Source: Serilophus lunatus (lineage: Eukaryota; Chordata; Aves; Passeriformes; Eurylaimidae). Taken from it: 64,000 bases of DNA. The DNA lies in assembly GCA_013399895.1 (NCBI GenBank), contig VXBA01000883.1, forward strand, positions 1,002,189 through 1,066,188, written 5' to 3'. The position numbers and the translations under genes were made by a program. Of this stretch, positions 11,941 to 24,421 are shown in pieces. Numbering within the stretch: position 1 is the first letter of the stretch; the number at the start of each line of letters is the position of its first letter. A model generated the notes under the pieces. The model was not told the origin of the DNA. It was given only the letters and a program-made list of their open reading frames with translations, and did no database searches.

Positions 11941-14900
11941 GATGCATGTAAAGGACTTTGGAAAACTCAATCATTTGTGGTTTTGGCACGAGACTCTATT
12001 GCAAGAGCCTGAGGGCACAAATAGCCTCTAATCAGAAAGATTTTTCCTTCCTGGCTCCTGCTAAAGGAATTCCTTCTTCTTCAAGGTTATAGTGGATGAA
12101 AAAGGACAACTTTAAAAGCGAGGGGGAAGATGGATAGCTGTCATTGTAAAGTGCTGCCTTCTGAAAGTCACACAACACTTTTGGGAAAGGAGAGTCTGGG
12201 ACAGGAGAAGGATTTCTTTAGTTTCAACTGAATAGTTGAGATTGATAGCAAAAGAAAATATACTGTCAGCAAGCAGAATACCTGTCCACTGCAGGGGATG
12301 AAAAGAGACAAGCAATCACATATAGACAACCAAGTATTTGTCACGTGATTATAACTGTAGTTCATTTTTGGCTATTGTAGATTCAAACTGGTGATCAAAA
12401 TGTGAAAGACTCTAAGTCATTATCAGCCCTCTGGATCTCAGCACAGTTCATGGATGCACATCTTCTCTGCAGAGGCCAACAGTTTACTTCTCTACGTGTG
12501 TTTTGAGCCATGCCAATAGGAATTATTTACATGACTCACAAAGAAGTTGGGATTTAAAATATTGAAGTAGGATGAAAAAAAAGTAAAAGGAAATGAAAAA
12601 GGACTGATTTGCACATGAATGTATTTTTTATCAGTTTTCAGGCTTATTGGATGACAGTATAAAAGATTAAAAATATCCTTAGCTGCTGAGTGAGAAATGC
12701 ATTTTATTAATGCAGATAAACTTAATTGAAGCTAGATGTCAGGCATTTAAAAAATATTTCTATGGAGATTTTCTCACTCAGGTTGAGAAGCCAACATTCA
12801 TCGTGCTTACAATCCACGAGATGTACCTAAGGCTGAAGAGGATGGGAGAAGTGTCCCAACAACCTCCTGTTCACTAGAAAGAGGGGGAGCACCACAGGTA
12901 TAGAATGGAGGTTGTCTGGGTTCCTGGGCTTAACTTCTTGCTGTCTCAGAATCTTAGATGATCTGTCTCTCTGTCTAAGTGGTAAGGTAAGGTGCTCTGG
13001 TGACAGGTGTGAGCTAGAAAAAGATTAAATATGACTAGATATTCAGGTTTTAAAACATTATTGTAAAAAGGCAGCAGTTAAATGTTAGGTATAAAAAGAA
13101 GGTGGCTAGAGCAGGGCTTAATTTTTTTCCTTATCAAATCTCTTTGATCAGAACTGCTGGATTTCAGGGAAATATCTTCAAACTTTTTGAGCCAGCCAGT
13201 GTTTTAGCCAAGAGATAAGACAGGACAGAGACAGCAACCATCTGGTTACTATTATGTTGATAGATATTGTCAGACCACTTAACTATATTTCCCTCCCTTA
13301 GATTGTGTGTGAAAGTCAGTGTCAACTGCCTTTCTCCCCATTTGGGTGGTGTGTTCAGTTAGAATCATGGTCCCAGTATTTGGTTTAAATTAAGAGGAAC
13401 CTCAATAGGTGCATTTAGGTCTGAAACCTGATAGCCAAACTTGCATTAAATAAGTTTTTTGTCCTGAATTGGTGAGTTTCCTCATACAGCAGTAAATAAA
13501 AGGGTTAGACTGTACTAACCCAAATAAATCTCTTCTCCCTCCTCTGCAGGCTGCACTGGGGCCTGCACTGTTGAGTCTTTATTACCTGGCTGCTTGAGCT
13601 GTAACACTGCTAACATTTTCTGGTGACTGAGGGCCTCAGTGATCTCCTGTGTAGGGGGGCTTCACAGTGCCATGAGCTCCCTACAAACTTTTTCTCTTGA
13701 CTAACCTGCTGTCCACAAATGAAAGCATTTCACCCAAATCTCAACATGGTGGTAGAAAAAATCTCGATGTCTAGGAGGGGGAGCAGCCCCTGGCATAACA
13801 TAACAGTGTACAAGGCGACGAGCTGCATCTGCCCCAAATCAGTTTTTCTAGTACCTTCATCAGTCAGACCCATGAAGGTAACTTTGAGAAGGGCCAGTTT
13901 TGACTTTACTCTAGATCTACATCATATTTTAAACACAAGGCTTCATTTTACCCATACTGAGCTGAACTCTGCAGCATGCCAGTTTCCGTAGGGTTAGGGC
14001 TGAGAACAGCTTTCTGTTTCATGGCTGACACTATTAAGTGCTGGAAACTCTCACACATTTGTTTATTCACAGCATCATGAGATACTGCGTCCTGTGAATA
14101 AGTCCGTTTGGGCTACAGTTCCCACTGTGGAAACAGGTCTTGCAAAGTGATGGAGAAAAGTGAAAGAACTGGAAAAAAAGTTAAACATGCAAGGTCTTTC
14201 TGATCCAGTAGGTTCCAGACTATCAGATTTGGGGCAGCAACATTAAGTGGTAGGGGAGAGTATGAGACCTTGCTAGAGGTGCCACGGTGCACTGGAAACT
14301 TTGATGTGTCTTCCTATGGTGTTAAACAAAGCTGAGTGGTGCCTCCTGGCCATTTGTGTGCCCTTATGGTCTTACATTGCTCCTGCCAGAAGCAGCTCAG
14401 AGGAGTAAGGAGATGGGATTCCCATGTGGCCATGGGATCCTTGAGTTATGGTTTCCACTATTTAGAGGTTTAAATTTGAAAGGTTTTAATTTTTTCTTTC
14501 CTAGTTTTCCAGATGTCTAATTTTGTCGAAATTAGTATTGTGCAAGGATATGAGAGCTCTAGACTCAACACATCATGGCAAAAACACAATAAGCCTATGC
14601 CTGTGCTCTGGCCCTCCAATCATAAGCCTTCTGGCCACTTGAGGAAAAGTGGATTCTGAAAAAAACACTACAGGAAATACCATTTCTGAAACCCTAAAGA
14701 AATTTTAAGCAGTGGCAGGGTCAACAAGAGAGGAGATCCAAATAGGTCATGATCCCGTAGGTATCTTGGGCAAAGAAGCACTGCTCTCACAGATTTGTGT
14801 CATAACCACCTTCGAGTTTATTTCATTTGCCCAGGTCAGAATTGAAGCTGAACGAGAACTTCTGAGCTCTCTTCACACATAAGCCTTTGTGAGATCAGGG

Positions 14901-15960
14901 CTCATGTCACTAATATCAGTCAATAGTAGGAAACAGCAACCATTATGTTGCAGCCTCTTTAAATATTTGCAACTGTTCCCTTTCTTTTTGCAAGGAAAAT
15001 GTTCCTCTGATTTGCGATAGTTGAAGCAATCAACAGCTTCAGCACTAAAAAATCGGGCAGCTAAAACAGAAAATTGGGTGCAATTTGTAATCTGCACAAT
15101 GTGCTGAGTCTTCTGCCAGAATACATTTTCCAGAGAACATTTATTTGGGTCACATTCCCCAACCTGGGACTCCTCAGGAAGGCTCAGCAGCTTTTATCCA
15201 GCATGACAAAACATTTCTGCATTTAGACAGAGAGGTGCTGCAGAGAGGACCTCCCCAGCATCAGCAAGGCACTGTCAATCTTCACATGCAATGAAGTGTT
15301 GAAAGACAAAAGATAGACTGTGGAGTGTTTCAGCAGAGAGACACCAAGACATCTGAACACTCCCAACATTGACAGAGCCCACTGCAAGTCCAAAAAAGGT
15401 TCTTTGTCCTGGGAAAAAAGGCTTTTATCCAGTAATACTGTTTCTAATCAGTTTTCTCTCCCTGCTGTCATGTTGTATTGACTCCTTGCCAGCGGCTGGA
15501 ACACGATAGGTTCTGCCTGTAGCACCTACCTGCATTGCTGCACCTTTGCCAGCCTGTGACAAACTGCTTCCATGACAGCTTTAAAGTGGCCACTTGCAGT
15601 AGGAATTGTATAGCAGAGCTGAAAATAATGAGAAACAGAAACTCCCGGTTTTCCATTAGAATCCTAGCAAATCTTTTTATTGCCTGTAGTGCACAACACA
15701 AAGAACATAGCTTAGAGTCTGTCAAGAAATGGGGAGAGTACATTTCAGGAAAGAACAAAACCAGTCCAGTTTTTTTTTCACTGCAAGGCAGAAGAGTGCT
15801 CAGTGTATTTCCATCAGGAGCCCTTCTGTGCTGTGCTGTTCAGGGTGAGTGAGGCACAACACAGCAATGTAATGCAGCCCTGCTGAGCTGACAGTACACC
15901 TTGAAAAGCAACACAAATACTTTTTGATAATTAAAGCAATGTTTAATCGTGCATTTGTTA
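11941..15960. other. unique non-coding DNA, no gene seen
   Basis: About 4 kb without a supported gene or recognisable repeat. The open frames are all short (about 90 codons or less until 15.4 kb) and look random. Two overlapping frames of about 100 codons on opposite strands at 15468-15852 match no family I know. Confidence 0.55.
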
Positions 15961-15966
15961 AATCAT

Positions 15967-16295
15967 ACCCTACATTTTTCTTAGAATTTGCAGCTGTATT
16001 TCCATAGTGAGCACATCCGCAGGGACCTCTCCCACAACCAGGCAGTCACCCTCAACCTCCATTTCTGAAACACTCTGTGCATTGGCAACATCACCGAGCC
16101 TAACCTTGCACTGCTTTTCCTGGTGGACCCACTGGTTTATGATATATGTCCGATCGCTCCATCCCCAGGACACTTCTGCACTATTCCATTAGCTTGCAGT
16201 TCCTGCTCTTTCCTCTTGTACACAAAGCTGAATTCACAATTTCTGTAGCTAATATAGAGAAATGCCTGTGTGCACCTGCTCTGTAGTCAGGTGAA
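15967..16295 (-). pseudogene. possible frameshifted coding remnant, unidentified
   Basis: On the minus strand, two abutting open frames read more like protein than their surroundings. The first (about 16290 down to 16145) includes the run NCEFSFVYKRKEQELQANG and ends at a stop. The second, one frame over (about 16185 down to 15970), includes INQWVHQEKQCKVRLGDV and ends QLQILRKM-stop. Together they would give about 110 residues of mixed polar and hydrophobic composition with one frameshift. I do not recognise the family. There is no poly-A after the final stop, so this is not an obvious processed copy. It could be a decayed exon, a last exon with a sequencing error, or chance. Confidence 0.28.
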
Positions 16296-19200
16296 GCCAC
16301 CTCAGTAGAGAAATGAATGTTTCACAGTTGTTTTAATGAGTGCTGTAAGGTTAACTTGGCAGCTTATAACAGGTAGTAATTGTCTGCTGTTACATGGTGA
16401 TAACAATGTGACCACAGTATTATTATGGTAATAGCATCACAACATTATCTTAATGTGGTCAGGTCAAATAAGGTCTGTATTACCTTACCTTATAGGTAAT
16501 TTATTCATATAAATTACACTGGGAGGCAATGCCATGGGGATTTTGTAGCTAAGGCAATCCTGAGAGTTTATGAGTGCTCACATGTGGCAAACATTTGCAA
16601 GAGATGAAAGAAAACCTTAACTCCTTGGCATGGGTGTTAATTGAGTCCTAGGAAAAAACGTTGGTCTAATGTTGGATGCAATCCATGCACTTTTCTTTAG
16701 GTCCTGTGAGGCCAAGGGGAGAGTGGGACCTTGCTGCAGGTAAGAGAGAAAAAGTGCTTCAAAGTCATCAAGAAAGACCCAAGATACTTTTTTCAGTCCT
16801 GATCATATAATCCATTCTTAATTTGAGATGTCACAAACGTCCTCTAAGTTTCTGTTGAAAATGCCCTCCCCTCCTTCTACCATCAGTGGGGCCAGAAAGA
16901 ACCATCTCCTTGCAGCAGAAATGCCTCTGGTACAGCTCTCAAGAATCAAGGTCCAATTAGCTGCACATAAGCTAAAGAAAAAAAACAACTTTATAATATG
17001 TGCCAACATGGTGGTAACTAATTGTATGTGACAGTGAACTAATTGTGTCGTGCCTTTAAGCAAGTACAGTACTTGAATGGAAATGGTGACTTCAGTTCTG
17101 CTCTTGACACAGTCTGTGGAATAGAGAATTTAGTTGGAGAAACATATCTGCAGTGAGATGGGACCAGGCTGTTGGTGCCTTCTGAGCTTGCACCACTCCA
17201 AGACCACAGAGACAGCTGAGCTCAGCTGGCATAACTTTCAAGGGCAGGAGTAGACCATAGAAATGTACTGCTATTTCTAGATTTTACTACAGTGAGTATG
17301 AAAAGTAAGTTTTTGTTTTCTTTGCCTAACATAAGCCTTTTTGGGGTGTGTTTATGCCATGGACATTCTCCAAAAGGCTGTCATAGGTACTGACTAATAA
17401 AGCTGTGAAAATGAAGTCTGCTTACTCCCATGTGTATAGCAAGATTCATGCTTCCCACCACAGGAGCAATCTTTGGTTTGACTGAAGCCCTGGAAGGGCC
17501 TGGGTGACAAATCCTGCTCTCCCAAATGAGCCCCAGGTGGGGGATAAAAGTGTTCTGGGCCCATTATGAATGCAATGCCCATTATGTGCATTGGGAGAGG
17601 GATGATCAACTCAATGAAATTGGGATATAAAAGAGGATTTTGTAAATGGCAAGCTTTGTAACTCCTGGCAGCACTCCTACAGATGTCCTTGCCCTAAAGC
17701 AAAGGAGCCCAGTGTAGATTTTTCTAGTGACTCAGGAAAAAACTTTTCACCAAACTAGGTCAACGGAAGCCCATGGATCAATCACACTGATCCTGCTCTA
17801 TAGGCGCAAAGGATTGCAGACATCCAGGAACTCGGAAAGAACTTTGAACTTGTATAGCATTGCCCATTAAGTTACTGAACAGAGACAGCACCAAAATTCA
17901 GGATGCGTGATATTTCAGAGAAAGACTAAAAAAAAGGCTAGATGTGTAAAATCTGATAAATTATGTGTCAATACAATGTCAAAATAAGCATTCAGTATTA
18001 AATATATTAAAAATGTACATATACAATTATTTTTGCTACAAATGGTAAATCATATAATGAAATAAAGCAGAATATTTTACTTACAAGTTGTGAAATGCAA
18101 CTGGAAAGGTATTTGCTACAGTGTAGCTTAGTAATAAATGGTAGAAGGAAGCACATCACTCATAAGCATTCCTTTGTAAATGGAGTACTTTCCCTTATGA
18201 AAAGATTACCGTGGTCAAAATGATCTATTCTGCACAGCAGGACATAAGTACTGCTCTGGAGAATGTCAGTCTTTCCGGAGAAAGAAAATTATATTGCAAT
18301 ATGGGGAACTGCCCTCAGTCTGACAGAGAGCTCACCTCTGTGGGTATTTTCTTAGAAAAGATTGTAGAAAAATATTTCTGCTTGTCATCATTTTTACTTG
18401 AGTGTCTCTTAGACTGCAAAATTCCCTAATCTTTAACAAAATCAATCATGTTTTATTATCATTCCCCTTTCTTAAATTATATCATAAGGATTTTCTCCAA
18501 CTTTGTAAAGTTGAATCTAAACTATTAAAGACTCAATTTTATCCTCTTTTTTTTAAAAAAAAATAAAATCTTAGTGTATATGCCAATGCAGTTGGCAATT
18601 TTTACTTTCTGCTTCATTGCAGAATATTTGTTTAGGGTGTGAGAACTCTCTAGCTGAGGTCATGGCTGTCTTGCGCTGGGTGTTCAAACACAAAGAATGA
18701 CAGTTCGGATGGGGACAGGAAGGAAAATCTGATAGGAGGCAACAAAGTCACCGAGGTACTGGGGTCGCCAGGAGATGGAGCAGCAGTTGTGACTTGTGCT
18801 CTTCTCCAGAACTGTAGTAGTTAGCTTGCGTCTGAATAGTCTTATTCTCCTTAATTTTGGCAGAATTAGATTTCATTTCCCTCCATATGAAAATACCATT
18901 TTATCAGCATATTTTAGATAAGAAGCCCAGGGTGCCTTCAGGCTGCTGCAGAAGTCAAGGGCTCATCTGTTCTTCCCACAGTGCTCAGCCTCCTTCATGG
19001 CCATGCAGGTATGTGGGAAGCACTACTGCAAATTCCTTTCTACATAGAAATGAGAAGCTATTTTAAAATTAGATTAGTATCATAAAAAGCATTATTGCTG
19101 CTTCTCATCTGTTCTACCTTTCCACTTACATTCTTTTTATTGCTGTTAAGCTTCTTACCATGCCAACATCTTTTAGGCTCGTCATTATAAGTATTTAAAA

Positions 19201-19363
19201 ATATCCAAGCTGTACTGACTGATATCAAGTTGAAAATAATGGATTCTAATTTGAAAAATGAAAAGCAACTAATGCATTATTTAGAGAAACATGTTGCTTA
19301 CTGGAAAAAAAAATGTTTTTCCTTCTAGCAGAGTCTGGTCTTTTCCTGTTTTATTATCTGATA

Positions 19364-19424
19364 TATTTTACCTCTACATGGTACATTTTTCCTAAACATG
19401 GTACATTTTACCCCTACAAATATA
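19364..19424. repeat. short tandem repeat, period about 20
   Basis: Two near-copies ending ACATGGTAC (at 19376-19384 and 19396-19404) are followed by a third partial copy with ATTTTACCCCTACA. The units share the pattern ATTTT-CCT-ACATGGTAC. It looks like a small replication-slippage expansion. Confidence 0.6.
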
Positions 19425-20849
19425 ACTTTTTTTCCTAACAATTAAAAACATCAAAAGATGGGCCTTTAATTTATAAAAACATGAATTTGAAATGAGAATA
19501 GTGCCTGCAGATGCAGCTGGCTGGACCAAATCACATTGCTCAGCCTGGCTGGTCACCTGCTCTGTGAAAACACTGGTCTCTTTGTATTTGGGCAATTTCT
19601 CTTTTCTTGGAAAAAGCCTTATAACATCCTGACAAGGCTTAGCACTTTCTAGAGTGTGCAGGTACCCTACCATTCTCATTCTTTCTGGAAGGATAAGGTT
19701 GGATTTAAGGAGAGGTTTGGCACATCACTGACCTACCTCATTCTTAGGTGCTTTTAAACCCCAAATAAACCCAGGCATGAGGACAAGAGGAGCTGATCAA
19801 AGGTCCTAGTGGTTGCATAGAAATTTGTTGAAGTTATAATAGTGTAAAGTAAGTAGGAAGTATAGGTTAAGGTAATAATTCTTTGTTTGTTTGTTTTTAA
19901 AGAATATAAGTGCCAGCCTCTACATCCTTCTTTCATAGCCATGCAAGGCAAAGCCAGAGCTCTGCTTTCCTTCTTTTCTGGGAGGAAAGATGTGGGAAAT
20001 CTTGCCTTCTCCAGGGCCAGCTTGACTTGCACATCAGGGCTGCCCCAGCACCCATATAGTCATCAACAGCAACAAAATGCCTGGTGCAGTCATTATTCCC
20101 ACAGCCAGGAGCAGGGGGATGAATGGACCTTCCTGGGGATTTCACTTCCACCACCACCTCAGTGGTTGTTTTGTTCAGCATGTACCAGATACAATCCTTG
20201 GGAAAGAAAGAGGAGTAAATCTCCCTTCTCTAAATGCCACAGACATCACAGACCCTGTGGTGTCCATGTGGGCCCTTGAGTTGGACGGGGATCCAGCTGT
20301 CCAAGGGGTTCCAGGACACTCCTGCAGCTTCTGGGAGAAGTATCAGGCTCAGCTCCAAACCTCCAGTTCTTTGGTGCATGTTCTCAGAGAAGATTACTGT
20401 AAAAAACAGGTGCAGCTGCCAATGATAAATAGTACAATATGTTCAGATACAAAACTCAATCTCAATTATACTATTTTTAAGAGGTCTATTAGCAACGTAA
20501 GCACTCATGGAAATGGTCTTACATTTTGCATGTGTCCCTGAATAGATCCCAGAGACTTTGTGCTGACACGTGTCTTTGCACCCAATCATGAAGTTCAGTG
20601 CAGGATTTTTTTTAATCTTAAATTAAATTAAGCTCATCTGTTTCAAAGCAGGTTTCATTTATGACATTAGTTCATTTAAATCCAGATCCCAAAGCAAAAT
20701 GAGAATTTTTTTATTTATTATTAGAAACCAAAAGGAGGCTCAAGAAGATCTCAGTGTTAAAAAGTTGTAGTTTTAGAGTTCTGCAGAGAGAATCAATAGA
20801 CAGGCTACAGCATGAAAAGCAACAAATATTCACTGTATTTTATTTCAAT

Positions 20850-21010
20850 TAAGCACTTGGACAAAATATATCTAATTCTTTCTATACTGCAGACTATTTC
20901 CCCCAAAGCATTGGCTTTGCTGAAATCATTGACATCCATTTGGAAATTCTTTATTAATTAGCATAATCGCTCAAGACTGAGGTGAAAAAGACAATATAAT
21001 ATAAAAAATA
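20850..21010. promoter_or_regulatory. candidate conserved non-coding element
   Basis: An AT-rich block with TTATTAATTAGCATAATCGC at 20951-20970 (overlapping paired-type homeodomain and POU-like words), a TTTCAATTAAGCACTTGG word near 20845-20870 (NKX-like CACTTG preceded by AATTAAG), and ATTGACATCC. No repeat character. Inferred only from motif content. Confidence 0.22.
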
Positions 21011-23842
21011 TTTCATAGCTGGGCTTGGGACTTGATCTTGCAGCTGCTATTGGGTTTGTATTGAATTCAGAGGAAATGAAAGCAGACATTGTCCCTTAAT
21101 GGGCACTTACAGTGAATATGCACAATTAAACAGCAAGGCATACTCTCTCCCATGCATGTAGACAATATTTAGGCTGTTAGAATTACACAAAAGCCTTGAA
21201 GGCTGCTCAGTGGAAGGCAGATATGCAGCTCCAGCTCCTTCCCTGAAAATGCAGAGAGTTCCTTCAGCTATTGTCAAGAAGGAAAGGTATGCTAAAATAT
21301 TTGATGCATTTACACATCCACAAGAATCCTATTATTTTCCGTGACTGAAACTGTATCTGAAATGGTTTGGGTGGCACAAAATAGTTGGAAAAGCAGTAAT
21401 AGACATAAAGAAGGGAATGTAATGCTAACGTGAGATGAGGCTGGCTCTGGGTCGTGTAATAATATATCATTAGCCATCCTAACTGACATAAACGAGAGAA
21501 TAAAAATGCTGTTTCTCTGTAATAGTTGAAAGAGGAGAAAATACCAGGTTTTTGCAGAAGCCTCTCTACCTTAAGGCAAATCATCTTTTTAATGGTCTTC
21601 CTTGAATTTGGTATTATTTTTTTCCCCATTACACGACTAATAAAGACAAGGTGCATGTGTCACTGAGCAGCGCTGTTCCAGAATGCTTTTGTGTCAAATA
21701 AATTAATAGCTTTTTAGGTTCCCATCTTGTACTTTTGTAAGCAGTGTCTTCCCTGAAAATTAAATGGAGGTAAGCAAGCAAAATAGGAAATCCTGACTGA
21801 GTTGGGGAAGCATTTGAAAAACAGTTCATTTAAAGTTTAGAAAAGACCAGAGGTTCAAGGAAACTGGAAGGTGAAATTAATTCCCAAACTACTGTGGCAG
21901 TTTGAAAACAATTACTGAGACCAGTCTCAAAAAGAGTTTTCGAAGTGCCTGTGTTAGCACTGGCTTCACACATGGGGCCAGGAATAACTATGTGAAAATG
22001 ACCTACAAGACTGGGAAAATCAATGACCAGAAAAAAAATGGATGACACTTCTCAGTAACACTAACAGGAGATTGCGAGAGAGTTTGGTAATTATCTGCAT
22101 TTGGTTTTCAGTATTTGTCTCTGGGTGACTCCACAGACTCTCTTACATAGAGAGTAAACTAATGCAATTTACAAATACAGGTGAGAATGGGAAGAGGAAA
22201 GCACAGTAGAGGAACTGGTTCTGTCAGCTGTTAGAACAGTTCAAAAATTTTAATGCTGGAGTCCATCTAAAAAAAGCAGATATTTCAATTTCTTCAATTT
22301 CCTTTTATTTTATTGTTTGTTGCTTTTTGTCAGATCGTTTCCCATTCAGAATATCCCAATTCATAGCAACTCGAACTGTCTTACATAACTATATAAAATC
22401 ATTGAAATCTCCATGTTTGTGAAACACATTTCAGAAATAATAAATTTTAACAAGATTTTTGTTTCTGGCTGTTAAGACTTGGAACAGCTGAAGTGATATA
22501 ACTGAAATTAATGTTTTTCACCAAATATTCTGCAATGAGTCCAGATTTCATAATCCTGAAGCTTTCATTAGAATAGATGTTCTCAGTTCTGCAGTTCCAA
22601 TCATGTGCTTGCGGTTCAATATTTGTATTCAATTCCATGTTGCACTCCTGGCTCCATTAGTTTCTGATTTTAATTTCTTCCAAACGTTTTCTTGTCCTTC
22701 AAAATACTCCTTTGGATACTTTATTCGTCTCATGGTTCCTGAGTGTCTGTGCTGTGGTGAGATGGTAATACTACAAAATGAAGAGGCAGTGAAATCCAGA
22801 ACATCTTTATCCTGGCAAAACTAGACGACTCCAGCACATCAGCTCTTCCTTTTTTCCTGCTTATGGCAGGGAAGATCCACTGAACTGAAAATACCAAACC
22901 TAAATCAGTGGAAGCTGTAGGCTGACCACACTAACTTGTGGTGGATGCAAGCAAGGAATCACATCTTTAGAAGTCAATAAATGTCATTAAGGGTCTTTTG
23001 TTCTTATTTGTGTGACAGTTAAATGTATGATCCCCATGAGTGTGTGGAAACAGGATCAATGATGAACTTCAATCCACAAAATCATTTCTTATGTGAGACA
23101 TAACCTTGGCTATTAGCTCCCAGATCAATCAATAACCTATTATCTCTTGAGCTAAGAAATAAATACTGCCTCTGGCCACTATTAATTAGAACAGCCAGGG
23201 AGGTATAGACCAGAAGATGTGTGTATTGTTGTTCCTGATCATTTGAAGCACAGAATGAAGCTGAACCGATGGGATTTGTTTTAGATTTTTTTTGTCAGCA
23301 GGGTTTTTTTCACTTGTTTCTTGGTGCTTGTTTGAGGGTCTTTGGGAGTAGGCAAAATGAGTCTTTATCTGATATGAACCATTACTGCTTTTAAAAAGAC
23401 CAAAATTTTGACAGTGAGGAATTGGTTACTTTCCCTGACTTGAAGCAGTTAGGTTTCTGATATGTTCATTACAAATGTGAAGGAAATACAGCTTTCTGAT
23501 AATGATGTTTTAGTCTGTGGATCCAGGAGATACATTTTCAAAACAGAAAAGGACTTTTGTGTCCTTGAAAGACTACTGAGAATCATTGACAACTGAGGAT
23601 TGGCCATCATATAAGAAGGACAAATGTTAATGTTCATCAAACTTTCTTGTTATGGTCAGATCCTTGATTCTAACATGAAAGTTGGGAAAGGCTTGTTGAA
23701 AAGCCAGGATTTAAAAAGAAAACTAATATATTTGAAGATAAGTTGACAATGAAATTTAACCCTGTGTGTATTTCCAAAAGGAAAGTTACAACAGAGTTGT
23801 GTAACTACAGAGAAAAGCAAAGCAGAACTGCTTATTTAAAAT

Positions 23843-23847
23843 TCACT
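23843..23847. repeat. target-site duplication, left copy (TCACT)
   Basis: This pentamer directly precedes the TG of the LTR and is identical to the pentamer at 24417-24421 directly after the terminal CA. Retroviral integrase makes such fixed-length duplications. The identity shows that both LTR ends are true ends and that the flanks have not been rearranged. Confidence 0.88.
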
Positions 23848-24416
23848 TGTCATAATTTAACCTCACCTAGGAAATGAGTGCCACTTTCTCACACTCTTCC
23901 CACTGGTGAGACAGAGAGGAGAGTAAGAAAAAAATCGCACAAGAAACCAACTTGTATTGAGCTAAGAACAGTTTAATAATTGAAACAAAATAAAACATAA
24001 TGTTAACAGTAATAATAATTTTAATAAAAATAAGAGAGAGAGAGATAAAACCCAAGAAAAATGATGCAAATAGAGTTGCACAGCACCACTGACTGATGCT
24101 CAGCCCATCCCTAAGCAGTGATTGGCCCTTTCTGGGTAACTCTCATCAGTTTGTGTACTGGGCATGACACTCCATGGTATGGAATATCCCTTTGGCCAGT
24201 TGAGGTCAGCTGTCCTGGCTGTGCCCCCTCCTAGCTTCTTGTGCACAAGCTCACTGGCAGAGCAGGAAACTCTGAAGGGTCCTTGACTAGGATAAGCACT
24301 ACTGAGCAACTACCAAACCATCTGGGTGTTATCAATGTAATTCTTGTACTGAGTCCAAACTCAGCACTGTACCAGCTACGAAGAAGATTAACTCTACCTC
24401 AGAAAAAATCAGGGCA
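23848..24416 (-). mobile_element. solo LTR of an avian endogenous retrovirus (ERVL-type)
   Basis: A complete long terminal repeat in reverse orientation. On the plus strand it opens TGTCATAATTTAACC and closes AAAATCAGGGCA. This is the inverse of the familiar avian LTR that starts TGTCCTGGTTT and carries AGAGTTAATTTTCTTC near its start. Internal landmarks of this family are the GGAATATCCCTTTGGCCAGT block (24181-24200) and the TCAGCTGTCCTGGCTGTG block. An ATTAAA polyadenylation-like signal lies on the minus strand (24-base region at 23972-23977) and a decayed TATA-like site near 24150. Identical 5-bp flanks TCACT occur at 23843-23847 and 24417-24421, a target-site duplication of the size known for ERVL. 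No gag, pol or env is present, so the provirus was reduced by LTR-LTR recombination. The purine GA run near 24031-24043 is an internal expansion. Confidence 0.93.
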
Positions 24417-24421
24417 TCACT
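24417..24421. repeat. target-site duplication, right copy (TCACT)
   Basis: Perfect match to the left copy at 23843-23847, bordering the 3' side of the reverse-oriented solo LTR. Confidence 0.88.

Larger units (their letters stand above)
16300..23842. other. unique non-coding DNA, no gene seen
   Basis: About 7.5 kb without a supported gene. The largest frames (154 codons at 20077-20541 plus; 130 codons at 21264-21656 minus) have no recognisable domain and overlap other frames. The stretch holds a short TTTG run at 19882-19898, a small tandem repeat at 19364-19424 and AT-rich blocks resembling conserved non-coding DNA at 20.85-21.01 kb. Confidence 0.55.

Noticed and set aside
20077..20541. 154-codon plus-strand frame
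   Set aside because: No recognised family. Overlapping frames on both strands share the interval, and there is no promoter or splice context.
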